From an uncultured Bryobacterales bacterium (GTDB lineage: Bacteria > Acidobacteriota > Terriglobia > Bryobacterales > UBA6623), in the NCBI GenBank assembly GCA_958295955.1, contig OY282420.1:2494435-2558434 (forward strand): a DNA stretch of 64,000 bases, in the 5' to 3' direction. Positions 43,849-54,385 of the stretch are shown here, piece after piece. The position numbers and the translations under genes were made by a program. The notes below the pieces were generated by a model that was not told where the DNA came from, made no database searches, and saw nothing but the letters and a program-made list of their open reading frames with translations. Position 1 is the stretch's first letter. Every line of letters begins with the position of its first letter.

Positions 43849-43854
43849 TATTCT
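43849..43854 (+). promoter_or_regulatory. -10-like element, leaderless spacing
   Basis: TATTCT ends eight bases before the ATG of the YfhO-type gene. There is no Shine-Dalgarno sequence between them. Confidence 0.3.
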
Positions 43855-43862
43855 GGAACTTC

Positions 43863-46082
43863 ATGAAGCTCGATTGGTTCGACAGACGGCCGATCGCAAT
43901 CGTTCTGGCGGTAACGGCTCTTTTTTACTGGAAGCTGTTTTTCTCCGACCAGTTCACGTTTCTCGATTCTCCCGATCACGTCTATCAAATCCTGCCCTGG
44001 TATCAGGTGCAGGCGGCGCAATGGAACGCCGGCGCGTTCCCGCTGTGGGACCCTTACGTCTGGGCGGGGCAGACGCTTGTCGGACAGATGCAGCCCGGCG
44101 CGATGTTCCCGCTGAACTGGCCGTTGTTCCTCGCCCCGCTCAAAGACGGCTTCATCAACCTCAAGTTCATTCATTGGCATTACGCCGCCATGCACCTGCT
44201 CGCGGCGCTGTTCATGTACGCGCTGCTGCGCGAGTTGGGGCGCAGCCGCTATGCGTCGATTTTCGGGGGCGTCGCTTTCGCCTGCGGCGGCTACGTCGGC
44301 GCGATCGGTTGGCCGCAGATGTTGCACGGCGCGGTCTGGCTGCCGTTGGTTTTCCTGCTGTTCCATCGCGTCGAACGCGCGCAATCCGGCGCGGAACGCT
44401 TGCCGTACGCCATACTCTGCGGCGGGGCCGTCGGCTTGGCTCTGCTCAGCGGCCATCACCAGACTCCCATTTTCATGCTGCTCGGCCTTACGGGGTTGTT
44501 TCTGCTCTTCGCTTGGCGGCGGCGGGCTTCTCGCGCCCGCCTCTCCCGTTGGTGCGGCTGGTATTTCACGATCGCGGGAGTCGCATTCCTGGTAGCCGCG
44601 ATGCAGTTGCTGCCGATGCTCGAATACGCCGAACGATCCGTCCGTTGGGTCGGCGCCGACAATCCGATCGGCATAGACGACAAGTTGCCCTACTACCTGA
44701 TGCACGAGTTCCGCGCCTATCCGATTACATGGCTCGGCGCGGTCGTCCCCGGCCTGCATCGCAACGTCAACGTTTTCGTCGGATTCGTCTGCCTGGGGCT
44801 GGCCGCGCTCGGGACCGCCCTTGCCTGGAAGCAGCGCTGGACGCCCGTATATGCCGCGTTGGGCCTCGCCGCGTTGAGCTACTCGGCCGCTCACCTGTCC
44901 ATTTTGCACGGGTGGGCGTACGCTTTCGTGCCGTTCGCGGACAAGGCGCGCAGCGCTTCCCATGCCATCTATATCCAGCAATTTGCGCTGCTCGTCCTGG
45001 CGGCTCACGGCATCGACCGGCTGCTCGAAGCAGGGCCGGACGATGCGGATTGCCTGCGCTGGACCGTCCGCCTCCAGCGGGTCTTGCTCGGCTGCGGCGC
45101 CGTATTCCTCGCGGCGCTCTATTTTCAGGCTGCCGGCGGCGCCATGGAAGCCGTCCCGGGCGATCAGTTCGCGGTGGCGGCCGTATCGGCGTTTCTCTTC
45201 GCCGCTCTGCTGCAGGGCCGGCGGCGGTCCGCCCTGGGAGCGACCGCCCTGAAAACCGCTCTGCTGCTCTTGATGGTCCATGAGACGGCCGCGGTGCAGA
45301 TCTGGCACATCAAGCCCCGGGACGACCGCAATCAAATCAGGTTCTTGACGGAACTGCAGGAGTTTCAGGGCGTTTACCGGTTTCTCCAGAAACAGGAGAG
45401 GCCCTTCAGGTCGGAGTTGCATCATGACCGCGCGATGAGCTTGTCCGCCTGGTACGGCGTCGAGGCGTCCGACGGCTTTACCGCGTCGCTGACGAACGAT
45501 ATCCTCGCGTTCATTGACGCTTGGCCGTCCTACGACGAGGGCCGGTTGAGGCTGAACACGAAATACACCATTGCGCAGGAGCCGACGCGGGACGGCCAAG
45601 TCGAGGTTTACGCCGATCCGAACACCGCCTGGCGGGTTTACTTCAACCCCAATCACGGTCCGCGGGCGTGGCTCGAGCACGCGGCGGACAACATCGAAAC
45701 AGCCGCTGCCGGCGCCTTCGCCCCGGCCGGCTGCGGAGGCGGCGGAACCATCGAGTACACGCTCGTCTCCGCGCAAGCGGCGCGGGTCCGCGCAACCGCT
45801 CCCTGCGATGCATATCTGGTCGTTGCCGACCCGTACTATCCCGGTTGGACGGCGACGAATCACGGCAAGCCGACTCCGCTGCTCCGCGCTTACGGGGGCG
45901 TACGGGCGGTGATGCTGCCCGCGGGCGAGAATCTCGTGGAGTTCGCCTACCGCCCGGGCAGCGTCTATGCCGGCGCAATCCTCAGCGGCGTCGGATTTTT
46001 GCTGTGCTGCGGCGCGGCGGGCGCGCTTGTCCGCCGCAGGCGCTTGAAGAGCCGCGCGTCCGGCGCTACGATGAAGGAATAG
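43863..46082 (+). CDS. YfhO family integral membrane protein (GT-C-like)
   Basis: The 739-residue protein has about a dozen transmembrane helices in its first two-thirds, including an early periplasmic loop [14 protein letters not shown] that carries the acidic residues typical of GT-C glycosyltransferases. A soluble extracytoplasmic domain follows, with the YfhO-type motif [26 protein letters not shown], and a final helix. Members are thought to transfer sugars from lipid carriers onto cell-envelope acceptors. The substrate is unknown. Confidence 0.85.
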   Translation: MKLDWFDRRPIAIVLAVTALFYWKLFFSDQFTFLDSPDHVYQILPWYQVQAAQWNAGAFPLWDPYVWAGQTLVGQMQPGAMFPLNWPLFLAPLKDGFINLKFIHWHYAAMHLLAALFMYALLRELGRSRYASIFGGVAFACGGYVGAIGWPQMLHGAVWLPLVFLLFHRVERAQSGAERLPYAILCGGAVGLALLSGHHQTPIFMLLGLTGLFLLFAWRRRASRARLSRWCGWYFTIAGVAFLVAAMQLLPMLEYAERSVRWVGADNPIGIDDKLPYYLMHEFRAYPITWLGAVVPGLHRNVNVFVGFVCLGLAALGTALAWKQRWTPVYAALGLAALSYSAAHLSILHGWAYAFVPFADKARSASHAIYIQQFALLVLAAHGIDRLLEAGPDDADCLRWTVRLQRVLLGCGAVFLAALYFQAAGGAMEAVPGDQFAVAAVSAFLFAALLQGRRRSALGATALKTALLLLMVHETAAVQIWHIKPRDDRNQIRFLTELQEFQGVYRFLQKQERPFRSELHHDRAMSLSAWYGVEASDGFTASLTNDILAFIDAWPSYDEGRLRLNTKYTIAQEPTRDGQVEVYADPNTAWRVYFNPNHGPRAWLEHAADNIETAAAGAFAPAGCGGGGTIEYTLVSAQAARVRATAPCDAYLVVADPYYPGWTATNHGKPTPLLRAYGGVRAVMLPAGENLVEFAYRPGSVYAGAILSGVGFLLCCGAAGALVRRRRLKSRASGATMKE

Positions 46083-46158
46083 ACGCCGGTCGGCGCCGGG
46101 CCGGTATCGAGCGGCCCGCAACGGCTTGGGGGCAGGCCGGCGGATTGGGGAGCGCCTC

Positions 46159-47043
46159 ATGTATTTGACAGATGAATTCCGCTTGAAAGTCGGTTTGGCC
46201 GAGCAACTCAAGGGCGGCGTCATCATGGACGTCACCAACGCCGAGCAGGCAAGGATTGCGCAAAACGCCGGCGCCGCCGCGGTCATGGCCCTGGAGCGCG
46301 TCCCGGCCGACATCCGCAAAGAAGGCGGCGTGGCGCGCATGGCGAACATCGCCGTCATCCGCGAAATCATGGAAACGGTCAGCATTCCGGTCATGGCCAA
46401 GGTGCGGATCGGCCACTTCGCCGAAGCGATGGTACTGGAAGCGCTGCACGTGGACTACATCGACGAAAGCGAGGTGCTCACCCCGGCCGACGAGGAGCAT
46501 CACATCGACAAGCGCGGCTTCAAGACGCCCTTCGTTTGCGGTGCGCGGAATCTGGGCGAGGCGCTGCGGCGCATCGGCGAGGGGGCGGCGATGATCCGCA
46601 CCAAAGGCGAAGCGGGTTCGGGCAACATCGTCGAGGCCGTGCGGCACATGCGCGCCATCCAAAGGGAAATGAAGCAACTCACCGTGACGGGCAAAGACGA
46701 ATTGCCCGCGGCGGCCAAGGAACTGCAATCGCCGCTCGAGCTCGTCGAGTGGACGGCCGCGCGCGGCAAGCTGCCGACGCCGAACTTTTCCGCCGGGGGG
46801 ATCGCCACGCCCGCGGACGCCGCGCTGGTGATGAGCCTGGGCGCCGAAGCGGTGTTCGTCGGTTCGGGGATATTCAAGTCCGCAGACCCGGAACGGCGCG
46901 CCGCCGCGGTCGTCAAGGCAACCACGTTTTACAGCGATCCCGACAAGCTGCTCGAAGCCTGCGCGGATCTCGGCGAACCCATGCCGGGGCTCGAAATCGG
47001 CAAGATCGCCCAAGACGATCTGCTCCAGACCCGCGGCTGGTAG
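46159..47043 (+). CDS. pdxS: Pyridoxal 5'-phosphate synthase lyase subunit
   Basis: The 294-residue PdxS condenses ribose 5-phosphate, glyceraldehyde 3-phosphate and ammonia into vitamin B6. Choosing ATG 46159 places Asp24 (GGVIMDVTN) and Lys81 (VMAKVRIGH) at exactly the numbers known for the Bacillus enzyme; the second catalytic Lys is in [10 protein letters not shown] near 149. GGGGAG before the ATG can serve as Shine-Dalgarno. pdxT follows after 27 bases, giving the standard pdxST pair. Confidence 0.98.
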   Translation: MYLTDEFRLKVGLAEQLKGGVIMDVTNAEQARIAQNAGAAAVMALERVPADIRKEGGVARMANIAVIREIMETVSIPVMAKVRIGHFAEAMVLEALHVDYIDESEVLTPADEEHHIDKRGFKTPFVCGARNLGEALRRIGEGAAMIRTKGEAGSGNIVEAVRHMRAIQREMKQLTVTGKDELPAAAKELQSPLELVEWTAARGKLPTPNFSAGGIATPADAALVMSLGAEAVFVGSGIFKSADPERRAAAVVKATTFYSDPDKLLEACADLGEPMPGLEIGKIAQDDLLQTRGW

Positions 47044-47070
47044 CCCGCGGCGCCGGCGCGGCATTCCGCC

Positions 47071-47655
47071 ATGAAAATCGGAGTCCTGGCTCTGCAGGGC
47101 GATTTCGAGGCCCACGAGCGCCGTCTGGCCGAACTCGGCGCGCAGCCGGTCGCTGTGCGTTATGCCCGGCAACTCGACGCAATAGACGGCCTCATCCTGC
47201 CCGGCGGCGAAAGCACCGCCAACCTGCTGCTGCTCAAAGGCGAGGGACTGTGGGAGCCATTGCGCCGGTTTGCCGCAGAAAAGCCCGTCTTGGGCACTTG
47301 CGCCGGCGCGATTCTTCTCGCGCGCGAGGTCGCCGGCCCGTCTCAGCGCTCGCTGGGCGCGATGGATTTCGCTATCGAGCGCAACGCCTACGGCAGGCAG
47401 ATCGACAGCTCGATCCGGCGGGTAGAGCCCGAGCGGGCGTTTACCGAGCGGACGCGGCCCGGCGCGCTCGAAGCGGTGCTCATCCGGGCGCCCATCGTCC
47501 GCTCCGTCGGCCCGCAAGTCGAGGTTTTGATCCGCGACGGAAAAGACCCGATCATGCTGGAGCAAGGGCCCCGCTTGGCCGCGACGTTCCATGCGGAACT
47601 GACGGACGACACCCGCGTCCACGAGCTCTTTCTGGCCAAAGTCGGCCGGCGCTGA
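47071..47655 (+). CDS. pdxT: Pyridoxal 5'-phosphate synthase glutaminase subunit
   Basis: The 194-residue PdxT releases ammonia from glutamine and channels it to PdxS. Motifs are GVLALQGDFEAH at the start, LPGGEST (residues 43-49), the nucleophile Cys77 in LGTCAGAI, and the His-Glu pair in TFHAEL near 172, where the usual FHPEL has Ala for Pro. No oddity beyond that. Confidence 0.97.
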   Translation: MKIGVLALQGDFEAHERRLAELGAQPVAVRYARQLDAIDGLILPGGESTANLLLLKGEGLWEPLRRFAAEKPVLGTCAGAILLAREVAGPSQRSLGAMDFAIERNAYGRQIDSSIRRVEPERAFTERTRPGALEAVLIRAPIVRSVGPQVEVLIRDGKDPIMLEQGPRLAATFHAELTDDTRVHELFLAKVGRR

Positions 47656-47687
47656 GACTTGGCCGCCTTAGTCCGCACGGGCTTGTC

Positions 47688-47696
47688 TGTTAAGAT
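47688..47696 (+). promoter_or_regulatory. Extended -10 promoter element, near-leaderless spacing
   Basis: TG-T-TAAGAT ends ten bases before ATG 47707. This supports ATG 47707 over the TTG at 47659 as the start of the small gene. Confidence 0.4.
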
Positions 47697-47706
47697 ACGC
47701 ACGGAG

Positions 47707-47955
47707 ATGCCGTTTCTACGCTCGCTGATCGGACACGCCTTGCGCCAGGCGGCGAACAACCCGCGCGTCCGCGAGACGGCGAAGCAAGTCTTCGAAGACG
47801 AAGTGAAGCCGGCGGCCAAGGACGCCTGGGAGAAAGCAAAGCCGGAAGTCGAAGCGGCCAAAGACAAGGCCCTGCAGGGCGCCGCGCGCTTCGCGTCCCG
47901 CGTCAAGAAGGAATTCGACGAAAGAAAGTCGGGGCGACCGGATCCGGGGCGTTAG
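47707..47955 (+). CDS. Small helical protein, function unknown
   Basis: The 82-residue protein is almost entirely amphipathic helix, rich in Ala, Lys and Glu (FEDEVKPAAKDAWEKAKPEV). It resembles small membrane-surface or stress-type helical proteins but matches no family I can name. I take ATG 47707 as start because of the extended -10 box just upstream. It ends seven bases before the asparaginase-like gene. Confidence 0.5.
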   Translation: MPFLRSLIGHALRQAANNPRVRETAKQVFEDEVKPAAKDAWEKAKPEVEAAKDKALQGAARFASRVKKEFDERKSGRPDPGR

Positions 47956-47962
47956 AGACGCC

Positions 47963-49036
47963 ATGATTTCTCGCCGCAAGCTGTTCGTCTGCGCCGCCTC
48001 TCCCGCAGTTGCCTCTTCCGCGCAACGCCCGCGGTTTATCGCCGTGTCGTCGAGCAACGGCCTCGCCTGCACGGCCAAGGCCGTCGAGACGATGAAGGCG
48101 GGCGGGGATACGCTTGACGCCGCCATTGCAGGCGTCAACATCCAGGAGCTCGACCCCGAGGATACGAGCGTGGGCTACGGCGGCCTGCCCAACGAGGAAG
48201 GCGATGTCGAGCTCGATTCCTGCGTGATGCACGGCCCCACCCGGCGCTGCGGCGCGGTGGCTTCGATCCGCGGAATCAAGACCCCTTCGAAAATCGCCAA
48301 GCTGGTCATGGAGCAGAGCGATCACGTCATGCTGGTCGGCGAGGGCGCGGCGCGGTTCGCCGAGGCGCACGGCTACCGGGCGGAAAACCTGCTGACCGAC
48401 AAAGCGCGACTGGCCTGGCTGACGTGGAAAGAGTCGCTTGGCGGAGACTGGGGTCCCGGCCTCGATGCGCCTCCCGGCGGCGCTCCCGGCAGAGCCCTTC
48501 TGCAGCGCATTCCCGGCGCCCGCCCCGAATGGCTCGCCTGGGCCCGCGAGACGGCCGCTCATCCGCCGACGGGCACGATCACCTGTCTCACGCTCAATGA
48601 CCAAGGCGAAATGTCGGGCTGCACGACAACCAGCGGACTGGCCTGGAAAATCCCGGGCCGCGTCGGCGACTCGCCGATTATCGGCGCGGGGGTTTACTGC
48701 GATCAGGATGTCGGCGCCGCCGGCTCGACCGGCCGCGGCGAGGAAAACATTCGCATCTGCGGGGCGCACGCGGTGGTTGAAAACATGCGCCGCGGCATGG
48801 AGCCGGCCGAAGCCTGCCTCGATGCGCTGCGCCGCGCCGCGCGGAACTACGACGACGACCGCGGCTGGCTGAGCGGGATCGGTCTGTCGTTCTACGCCCT
48901 CAGAAAAGACGGCGCCTACGCGGGCGCCTCGCTTTGGGACCGCGCGCGCAACGACTCCCGGCGGCGCTCGAGATTCACCGTCAACGACGGCGGCGAAAGC
49001 CGCTCGGAAGACAGCGTCGCTCTGTTCGAGCGTTAA
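47963..49036 (+). CDS. N4-(beta-N-acetylglucosaminyl)-L-asparaginase family (Ntn hydrolase)
   Basis: The 357-residue protein is an isoaspartyl/glycosylasparaginase-type Ntn hydrolase, made as one chain that cleaves itself. The nucleophile that becomes the new N-terminus is Thr205 in PPTGTITCLTLN. Upstream are the substrate-binding segments DTSVGYGGLPNEEGDVELDS and VGEGAARFAEAHG; downstream are GRVGDSPIIGAGVYCD and GSTGRGE. The N-terminus SRRKLF followed by a mildly hydrophobic stretch may be a twin-arginine signal, so it may act in the periplasm on glycoasparagines. Confidence 0.9.
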   Translation: MISRRKLFVCAASPAVASSAQRPRFIAVSSSNGLACTAKAVETMKAGGDTLDAAIAGVNIQELDPEDTSVGYGGLPNEEGDVELDSCVMHGPTRRCGAVASIRGIKTPSKIAKLVMEQSDHVMLVGEGAARFAEAHGYRAENLLTDKARLAWLTWKESLGGDWGPGLDAPPGGAPGRALLQRIPGARPEWLAWARETAAHPPTGTITCLTLNDQGEMSGCTTTSGLAWKIPGRVGDSPIIGAGVYCDQDVGAAGSTGRGEENIRICGAHAVVENMRRGMEPAEACLDALRRAARNYDDDRGWLSGIGLSFYALRKDGAYAGASLWDRARNDSRRRSRFTVNDGGESRSEDSVALFER

Positions 49037-49076
49037 AAGCGCCGCGCGCAGCGGTCCTGCCGTCCGCCATTTACCC

Positions 49077-49095
49077 GCCGCGCGGAAAGCGCGGC
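49077..49095. terminator. Hairpin between convergent genes
   Basis: A 7-bp perfect stem (GCCGCGC with GCGCGGC, loop GGAAA) lies between the stops of the asparaginase-like and dehydrogenase genes. There is no T run, so its role as a terminator is a guess. Confidence 0.3.
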
Positions 49096-50127
49096 CTAAT
49101 ATCCGACCGACTTGTCCACGACGTGGGTCAGCGGCTCGCCGCGGGCGAAGCGGCCGACGTTGCCGGCGATGACGGTGAGCCGGCGGTCGTCCGACGCTTT
49201 CGCTTCCGAGGCGACGTGCGGGGTGATGACGACGTTGCCGAATCCCCATAACGCATCGCCCTTCGGCAGCGGTTCCGGATCGGTCACGTCAAGCCCGGCG
49301 CCGGCCAGCTTCTGCGAATCGAGCGCCTTGACCAGCGCTCCCTTGTCGTACAACCTGCCTCGCGAAACGGCGATGAAGTAAGCGCCCCGCTTCATCGAGT
49401 CGAACTGCTTCGCTCCGATCATGCGCTCGCTCTCCGGGGTCAGCGGCGCGGCGATGAAGACCACGTCGGCGCGCGGCAGCACCTCGTCCAGCCGGTCGGG
49501 CGGAACGATCGTGGGGAAAAAGTTCGACACCGGGATATCTTTCGGGTCGACGCCGATGACGTTCATGCCGAAGCCGCGCGCGCGCTGCGCAATCTGTGTG
49601 CCGATGCCGCCGGCGCCGACAATCACGGCAGTCTTGCCCGGCAACTCGGTCATGCCCTTGGGAGACTTCCCGCGCGGCCGCCAGTTCTGCTCCCCGCGTT
49701 CGGGGATGTACTCGTAAAGCCCGCGCGTCAACGCAAGCAGCATGGCGAAAGCATGGTCGGCGATCGTGGGTCCCTGGACGACTTTGCAGTTCGTCAACTC
49801 CACGTCGCTTTTCATGAACTCGGGCCAAAAGCTGTAGGCTTCGACGCCGGCGCTCGTCGCTTGCACCCACTTGAGCTTCGCGGCCTTGGCGAATTGCTCT
49901 TTATTGATGCCGCCGATGACGGCGTCGGCATCGACGATCTCGCGCTCGAAGGCTTCCATCGAGCGGGCCATCACGACGTCGGCGTCTTTTCCCGCGGCCC
50001 GCTTGTAAAGCCTGGCTGCGTTGTCGTCGTAGGCAAAGCCTCCGGAGAGCGCCCGCACCACGATTTTCTTATCGGCCGCAGCCGCCAGCGCGGCGCAGCC
50101 CAACAGGAGAACTAGAATTCGTTTCAT
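49096..50127 (-). CDS. D-2-hydroxyacid dehydrogenase with a predicted export signal
   Basis: The 343-residue protein is a D-isomer-specific 2-hydroxyacid dehydrogenase. The NAD(P)-binding motif is VGAGGIGTQIA and the catalytic Arg, acidic residue and His are in VSRGRLYDKGALV, VTDPEPLPKGDALW and ITPHVAS. Unlike normal cytoplasmic members it begins with what looks like a cleavable signal peptide (MKRILVLLLGCAALAAAADKK). ATG 50136 (three residues longer) is an alternative start and would not remove the hydrophobic stretch. It may be a periplasmic oxidoreductase with tightly bound cofactor; the substrate is unknown. Confidence 0.85.
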   Translation of the reverse strand: MKRILVLLLGCAALAAAADKKIVVRALSGGFAYDDNAARLYKRAAGKDADVVMARSMEAFEREIVDADAVIGGINKEQFAKAAKLKWVQATSAGVEAYSFWPEFMKSDVELTNCKVVQGPTIADHAFAMLLALTRGLYEYIPERGEQNWRPRGKSPKGMTELPGKTAVIVGAGGIGTQIAQRARGFGMNVIGVDPKDIPVSNFFPTIVPPDRLDEVLPRADVVFIAAPLTPESERMIGAKQFDSMKRGAYFIAVSRGRLYDKGALVKALDSQKLAGAGLDVTDPEPLPKGDALWGFGNVVITPHVASEAKASDDRRLTVIAGNVGRFARGEPLTHVVDKSVGY

Positions 50128-50198
50128 GGTTTCCATCCTCAAGGTGATTAGTGATCCGCTCAGATTGTAAACCACGCGGCCGCCTGAATGTCCGGCCG

Positions 50199-50214
50199 CT
50201 ATTTTAGAAAATAG
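50199..50214. promoter_or_regulatory. Palindromic operator candidate
   Basis: CTATTTT-AG-AAAATAG is an inverted repeat with perfect 7-base arms in otherwise GC-rich DNA, between divergent genes and 12 bases before the ATG at 50227. It overlaps possible -10 sequences for the radical SAM gene. For the other gene, a TACAAT lies at 50164-50169 on the minus strand, 36 bases before that start. Confidence 0.35.
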
Positions 50215-50226
50215 GCAGCGACCGGA

Positions 50227-51351
50227 ATGCCGCCGGCTGGAATCTACATCTCCGTTCCATTCTGCGCTCAGAAGTGTACGTACTGCAATTTCGCGTCCGG
50301 GGTCTTTCCCCGTGAATGGCTGGGCGCTTACCTCGCAGGCGTAGCGGGCGAGTTGGGAAATTCGGCTGCATCGCCTCAAGCGGCGCCGCGCGGGGCGGAT
50401 ACCCTTTACCTCGGCGGAGGCAGCCCGAGCATGCTTTCCGCCGAACAATTCGCCGCGCTTACCGCCAAGCTGCCGGCAAGGGAATGGGCGGAGGCCACGA
50501 TCGAAGCCGCCCCCGGCGATGCCGACGCGCCGCGCATTCGCGCCTGGACGCAGGCGGGCATCGACCGCGCCAGTCTGGGCGTGCAGTCGTTCGTCCCCGA
50601 GGTCGCCCGCGCGGCCGGACGGCGCCACGGTCCGCAAACGGTCCGCGCGGATATCGCGCGGCTGCGCCGGCGCGGCATCCGCAACATTGCGGTCGATCTC
50701 ATCGCCGGCTTGGCGCATCAAACCCGCCGGACATGGGAAGAATCGTTGTCGTGGGTCGACCGTCTCGCAGTCGATCACGTTTCGGTTTACATGCTGGAAG
50801 TCGACGACAAGAGCCGCCTGGGCAAGGAATTGCGCGCGGGCGGCAGCCGTTACGGGGCCGGCGCGGTTCCCGGCGGCGAGCGCATTGTCGAGTTCTATCT
50901 CCGCGCCGTCGAGCGCCTCGCGGAGTTGGGCTTCGAGCGGTACGAAGTCTCCAACTTCGCGCGAGCCGGGAAGCGGTCGCGCCACAACCTGAAGTATTGG
51001 CGCATGGAGCCCTATTTCGGATGCGGCAGCGACGCCCATTCCTTTGACGGAGAGCGGCGCTGGGCCAATGTCGAAACCGCCGGGGAATATGTCTCGCGCA
51101 TCCGCGGGGGGCTTTCGCCGCGCAAGCCGCTCGAGCGCCTCGACGAACGGCGGCTGCTGGAAGAGCGGATACTCACCGGCCTGCGCACGGCCGACGGCGT
51201 GGCCTTGACCGCCGGCGAACGCAAGCTGCTTGCCCCCGAGCGCACCGCAAGCTTCGCGTCGGGCCGGCTGCTCGTCGCCGGGCGGACGCTGCGCCTCTCG
51301 GACGAGGGATTCCTGTTCGCCGACGCGGTCGCGGGCGAGCTCTTGACGTGA
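50227..51351 (+). CDS. hemW: HemW-like radical SAM heme chaperone
   Basis: The 374-residue radical SAM protein belongs to the HemW group, often mislabelled as coproporphyrinogen III dehydrogenase. The 4Fe-4S site is Cys13-x3-Cys17-x2-Cys20 (CAQKCTYCNF), followed by the SAM-binding TLYLGGGSPS near residue 60. The HemW-specific HNxxYW motif is present as RHNLKYW near residue 257. HemW delivers heme to membrane respiratory enzymes. It differs from HemN by this motif and by length. Confidence 0.9.
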   Translation: MPPAGIYISVPFCAQKCTYCNFASGVFPREWLGAYLAGVAGELGNSAASPQAAPRGADTLYLGGGSPSMLSAEQFAALTAKLPAREWAEATIEAAPGDADAPRIRAWTQAGIDRASLGVQSFVPEVARAAGRRHGPQTVRADIARLRRRGIRNIAVDLIAGLAHQTRRTWEESLSWVDRLAVDHVSVYMLEVDDKSRLGKELRAGGSRYGAGAVPGGERIVEFYLRAVERLAELGFERYEVSNFARAGKRSRHNLKYWRMEPYFGCGSDAHSFDGERRWANVETAGEYVSRIRGGLSPRKPLERLDERRLLEERILTGLRTADGVALTAGERKLLAPERTASFASGRLLVAGRTLRLSDEGFLFADAVAGELLT

Positions 51352-51425
51352 CCCCCGCGGGCGGGCGGCGCACTACGGCCGATGGGCCGTCGAGCAACGG
51401 GGCGCCGGCTCATCCGGGGAGCGAG

Positions 51426-52935
51426 CTATTGCTCGAAGATCGTCTCGACGGGCACGATTGCGATCGACCCGATGTCGAGCTTGTAGCCGCCGATTATCTT
51501 GTCCTCGGCAAGGATGTCGTCGGGCGGCGGCGAGGCGTAGAGCGGTTCGGCCCGCGCGCCGGCTTGGAGCATCCGCCGCATCGCCTGCGCATCCTTGGTA
51601 ACGATGACCACGTCGAGATCGGTTGTCCGCAGATGTTTTGCGACGGCGCGATTCACGCCGTCTCGGGTCAGGCCGGCGATCTGCCGCTTGATCCAGCCGT
51701 TGAAATCGGGCAGGCCGTAATGGGCGGCGTCGAGCGCATAGCCGAGCGCGTCCGATTGGGTCTGGGTGAGCAGGTTGACGTACTTGCCCAGGAATTCGGC
51801 CGTGGCCGCAAAATCCTTCTCGGGGATGCCCTCGCGGACCAACTTGTCGAGTTCGTAGAGTGCCGTCTTGAGCGCGAAAAGCCCGTTCTCGGGAACCACG
51901 GGGCGAATCCAGATCTGGAAAATCTGCTGCCGGCGGGCCAGGTTCGGCTCGGGCTTCGTGAGGAACATGCCGCGGGGGAAATACTCGATATAGGCATAGT
52001 CGCCGTAGTTCATGCCGCGGATTTCACGGATGCGTTGATAGAGGCGGCTCTTGCTGGAGCGGTGCTGTCCGAAATAGGACTGCATGAGCTTGAGCGCCGG
52101 CCAGTCGGGGTGGCCGCGGTTGACTGCGAGCGGGAAGCCCAGGGAGATGAGCGTGGAGCGCGTGTCCTTCTCGACGATGTGGACGCGCAGCTTGTCGGGG
52201 GACTCGGGCTCGGGCAGCGCGGTTTCTTCGGGGGCGCCGTCTGCGAGCGCCTCGAAGTCTTTGCGCGCCCGCTGGGGGAAGTCCGCGGGGTAGCCGCCCG
52301 CCAGTCCGATCGTGAGATTGCCCCGCCGGTAGTTGGCTGCGTAGAAGGTTTTGACGTCTTCGAGCGTCATGGCTTCCAGGGAGCGCGCCGCGCCGGAGTT
52401 TTGCCGGCCGTAGGGGTGGTCTTCGTAAATCTTGAGGTAGAGGTATTCCTTGCCCAGTTCCTCTTCGTTGTTGGCTCGAAGCCGGACCCGCAGATCGTTG
52501 AGGGTTTTGTCCTTGAGCCGGTCGAAATCGTCTTCGCGCCAGCCGGGCTCCAGAAGCATTTGACGCAGGATTTCGTAGTAGGCGTCGAGGTTTTCCACGT
52601 GGGTCGTTCCGCTGAAGACCGTCATCTCTTTGTCCACTTGGGCGGAGACCCCGGCGGCCATCGGGAAGAATGCATCGACGATGTCGTCATAGCTCATTTT
52701 CCGGCTGCCGCCTGCGCTCAGCATCGCGGCGGTCAGCGCGGCCGCGCCTGCCTTGCCGGCCGGGTCGGAAGCGGCGCCGGCGCGGAAGACGAGGCGCAAG
52801 GTCACCAGCGGCGACTCGCCGGGCCGGAGCAGCAACTCCGGTCCGGCGCCGTGCGCCGCAGGCGCCCAAGCGGTCAGCGCGGCCGCCGCCGCTGCGCAAA
52901 ACGCTGCATGCGCAAAGAGCCGGCGGCGCTTGCAG

Positions 52936-52943
<8 letters not shown>
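51426..52943 (-). CDS. M16 family peptidase-like protein lacking the zinc motif
   Basis: The 505-residue exported protein (signal peptide to about 32) has two M16 domains. Where the zinc-binding HxxEH should be, the sequence reads AGAAALTAAMLSAGG, so this subunit cannot cleave by itself. It keeps the Arg/Tyr substrate-binding pair of the other M16 half (YQRIREIRGMNYGDYAY). It overlaps the upstream M16 gene by eight bases; that gene has the zinc site but lacks the Arg/Tyr pair. The two are therefore likely to form one active periplasmic heterodimer. Confidence 0.9.
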
Positions 52944-54306
<1,363 letters not shown>

Positions 54307-54368
54307 GAGCGGTCTCCGCTGACGCTCTTCATGCTACCGGAAGAAGCAGCCGCGCGCGCCGCGGCCTC

Positions 54369-54377
54369 TGATAAAAT
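54369..54377 (+). promoter_or_regulatory. Extended -10 promoter element, leaderless spacing
   Basis: TG-A-TAAAAT ends eight bases before ATG 54386, with no Shine-Dalgarno in between. Confidence 0.45.
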
Positions 54378-54385
54378 CAAGAACC

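Noticed and set aside
49077-49095. Strong bidirectional terminator between the convergent genes
   Set aside because: The stem is only 7 bp and no T run follows on either strand, so I list it only as a weak hairpin.
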